NCBI GenBank assembly: GCA_014860725.1 | Contig: JACZJD010000039.1 | Coordinates: forward strand, 1 to 8,610 | Length of the DNA stretch: 8,610 nt | Reading direction: 5' to 3' | From: Aquamicrobium sp. | GTDB lineage: Bacteria > Pseudomonadota > Alphaproteobacteria > Rhizobiales > Rhizobiaceae | Part shown: in pieces, positions 7,653-8,610 of the stretch | Numbering within the stretch: position 1 is the first letter of the stretch | Layout of the letters: each line of letters begins with the position of its first letter | Position numbers and translations under genes: made by a program | The notes under the pieces: model-generated | Told to the model about the DNA's origin: nothing | Database searches by the model: none | The model's input: the letters and a program-made list of their open reading frames with translations, nothing else

Positions 7653-7672
7653 CGGCATCGTCCCTGAGCTCG

Positions 7673-8008
7673 TCAGCGCGCCTTGCGCGAGGCCTTCTCG
7701 GCGAGACCGGATTGCCCGGTGCGCGCCTCCAGCTCGGCCAGCACATCGGCCAGCGGCACGCCGGAAATCGCCAGCACCACCAGCCAGTGATAGAGAAGGT
7801 CGGCGCTTTCCGACACCAGCCCGGCGCGGTCGCCCTTGACCGCGGCGATCACCGCCTCGACGGCCTCCTCGCCCAGCTTCTGGGCCGCCTTGTCGATGCC
7901 CTTCTCGAACAGCTTCGCCGTCCAGGAGCCGGAATCGCCGGAGCGGCCGCGCTCGGCGACGATCCTTTCCAGCTCCTCGAGAGTGAAACCGGCCAAATGC
8001 GCCTCCAC
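7673..8008 (-). CDS. hisE: Phosphoribosyl-ATP pyrophosphatase
   Basis: HisE removes pyrophosphate from phosphoribosyl-ATP, the second step of histidine biosynthesis. The 111-residue product is a typical stand-alone HisE of the all-alpha NTP pyrophosphohydrolase (MazG-like) fold. It shows the conserved [10 protein letters not shown] (28-37), [13 protein letters not shown] (44-56, metal-binding glutamates) and [15 protein letters not shown] (66-80). The GTG at 8008 is the start that best fits family alignments ([17 protein letters not shown]), though the ribosome-binding site is weak. It begins five bases after the hisF stop, which suggests translational coupling. It is not fused to HisI, as is usual in alphaproteobacteria. 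Confidence 0.95.
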   Translation of the reverse strand: MEAHLAGFTLEELERIVAERGRSGDSGSWTAKLFEKGIDKAAQKLGEEAVEAVIAAVKGDRAGLVSESADLLYHWLVVLAISGVPLADVLAELEARTGQSGLAEKASRKAR

Positions 8009-8013
8009 CGTGT

Positions 8014-8610
<597 letters not shown>

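Overview
The window is high-GC DNA from an alphaproteobacterium, almost certainly of the order Rhizobiales (Hyphomicrobiales). The evidence is two gene neighbourhoods known from rhizobia: chvG-chvI divergent from pckA, and hisF-hisE-coaA. Protein similarity recalled from memory points towards a Mesorhizobium/Aminobacter-like family, but the genus is not proven. Apart from its left edge this is an ordinary chromosomal region, and I found no convincing undescribed system.

Layout. Positions 1-451 form a large imperfect inverted repeat made of two opposite copies of part of chvG (sensor kinase). The minus-strand chvG (813 down to 259) breaks off after about 180 codons, and a plus-strand chvG fragment (1-272) runs into it head-on. 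The four mismatches between the arms all fall at synonymous third codon positions. This looks most like a fold-back chimera joining two strain haplotypes, perhaps at a contig end, and less like a real rearrangement. The intact response regulator chvI (843-1544, minus) precedes chvG. A gene-free divergent control region (1545-1903) holds an 11-bp-phased direct repeat near chvI and a cluster of GATTTrAA-type palindromes near pckA. pckA (1904-3529, plus) ends in a clear intrinsic terminator. Three plus-strand genes follow: arfB (ribosome rescue hydrolase), a BON-LysM protein of the Kbp/YgaU type, and alkB (DNA/RNA alkylation repair).

On the minus strand, a GT87/DUF2029 multi-pass membrane protein (5437-6621) converges on alkB with only 7 bp between them. 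Upstream of it lies the tight hisF-hisE-coaA run (8610 down to 6696), with hisF cut by the right edge of the window.

How the genes relate. ChvG/ChvI is the envelope and acid-stress two-component system of rhizobia and their relatives, and PckA is the gluconeogenic entry enzyme; the two units share one divergent control region. HisF and HisE are histidine biosynthesis steps and CoaA commits pantothenate to coenzyme A. ArfB, the BON-LysM protein and AlkB are separate stress or maintenance functions with no sign of forming one operon.
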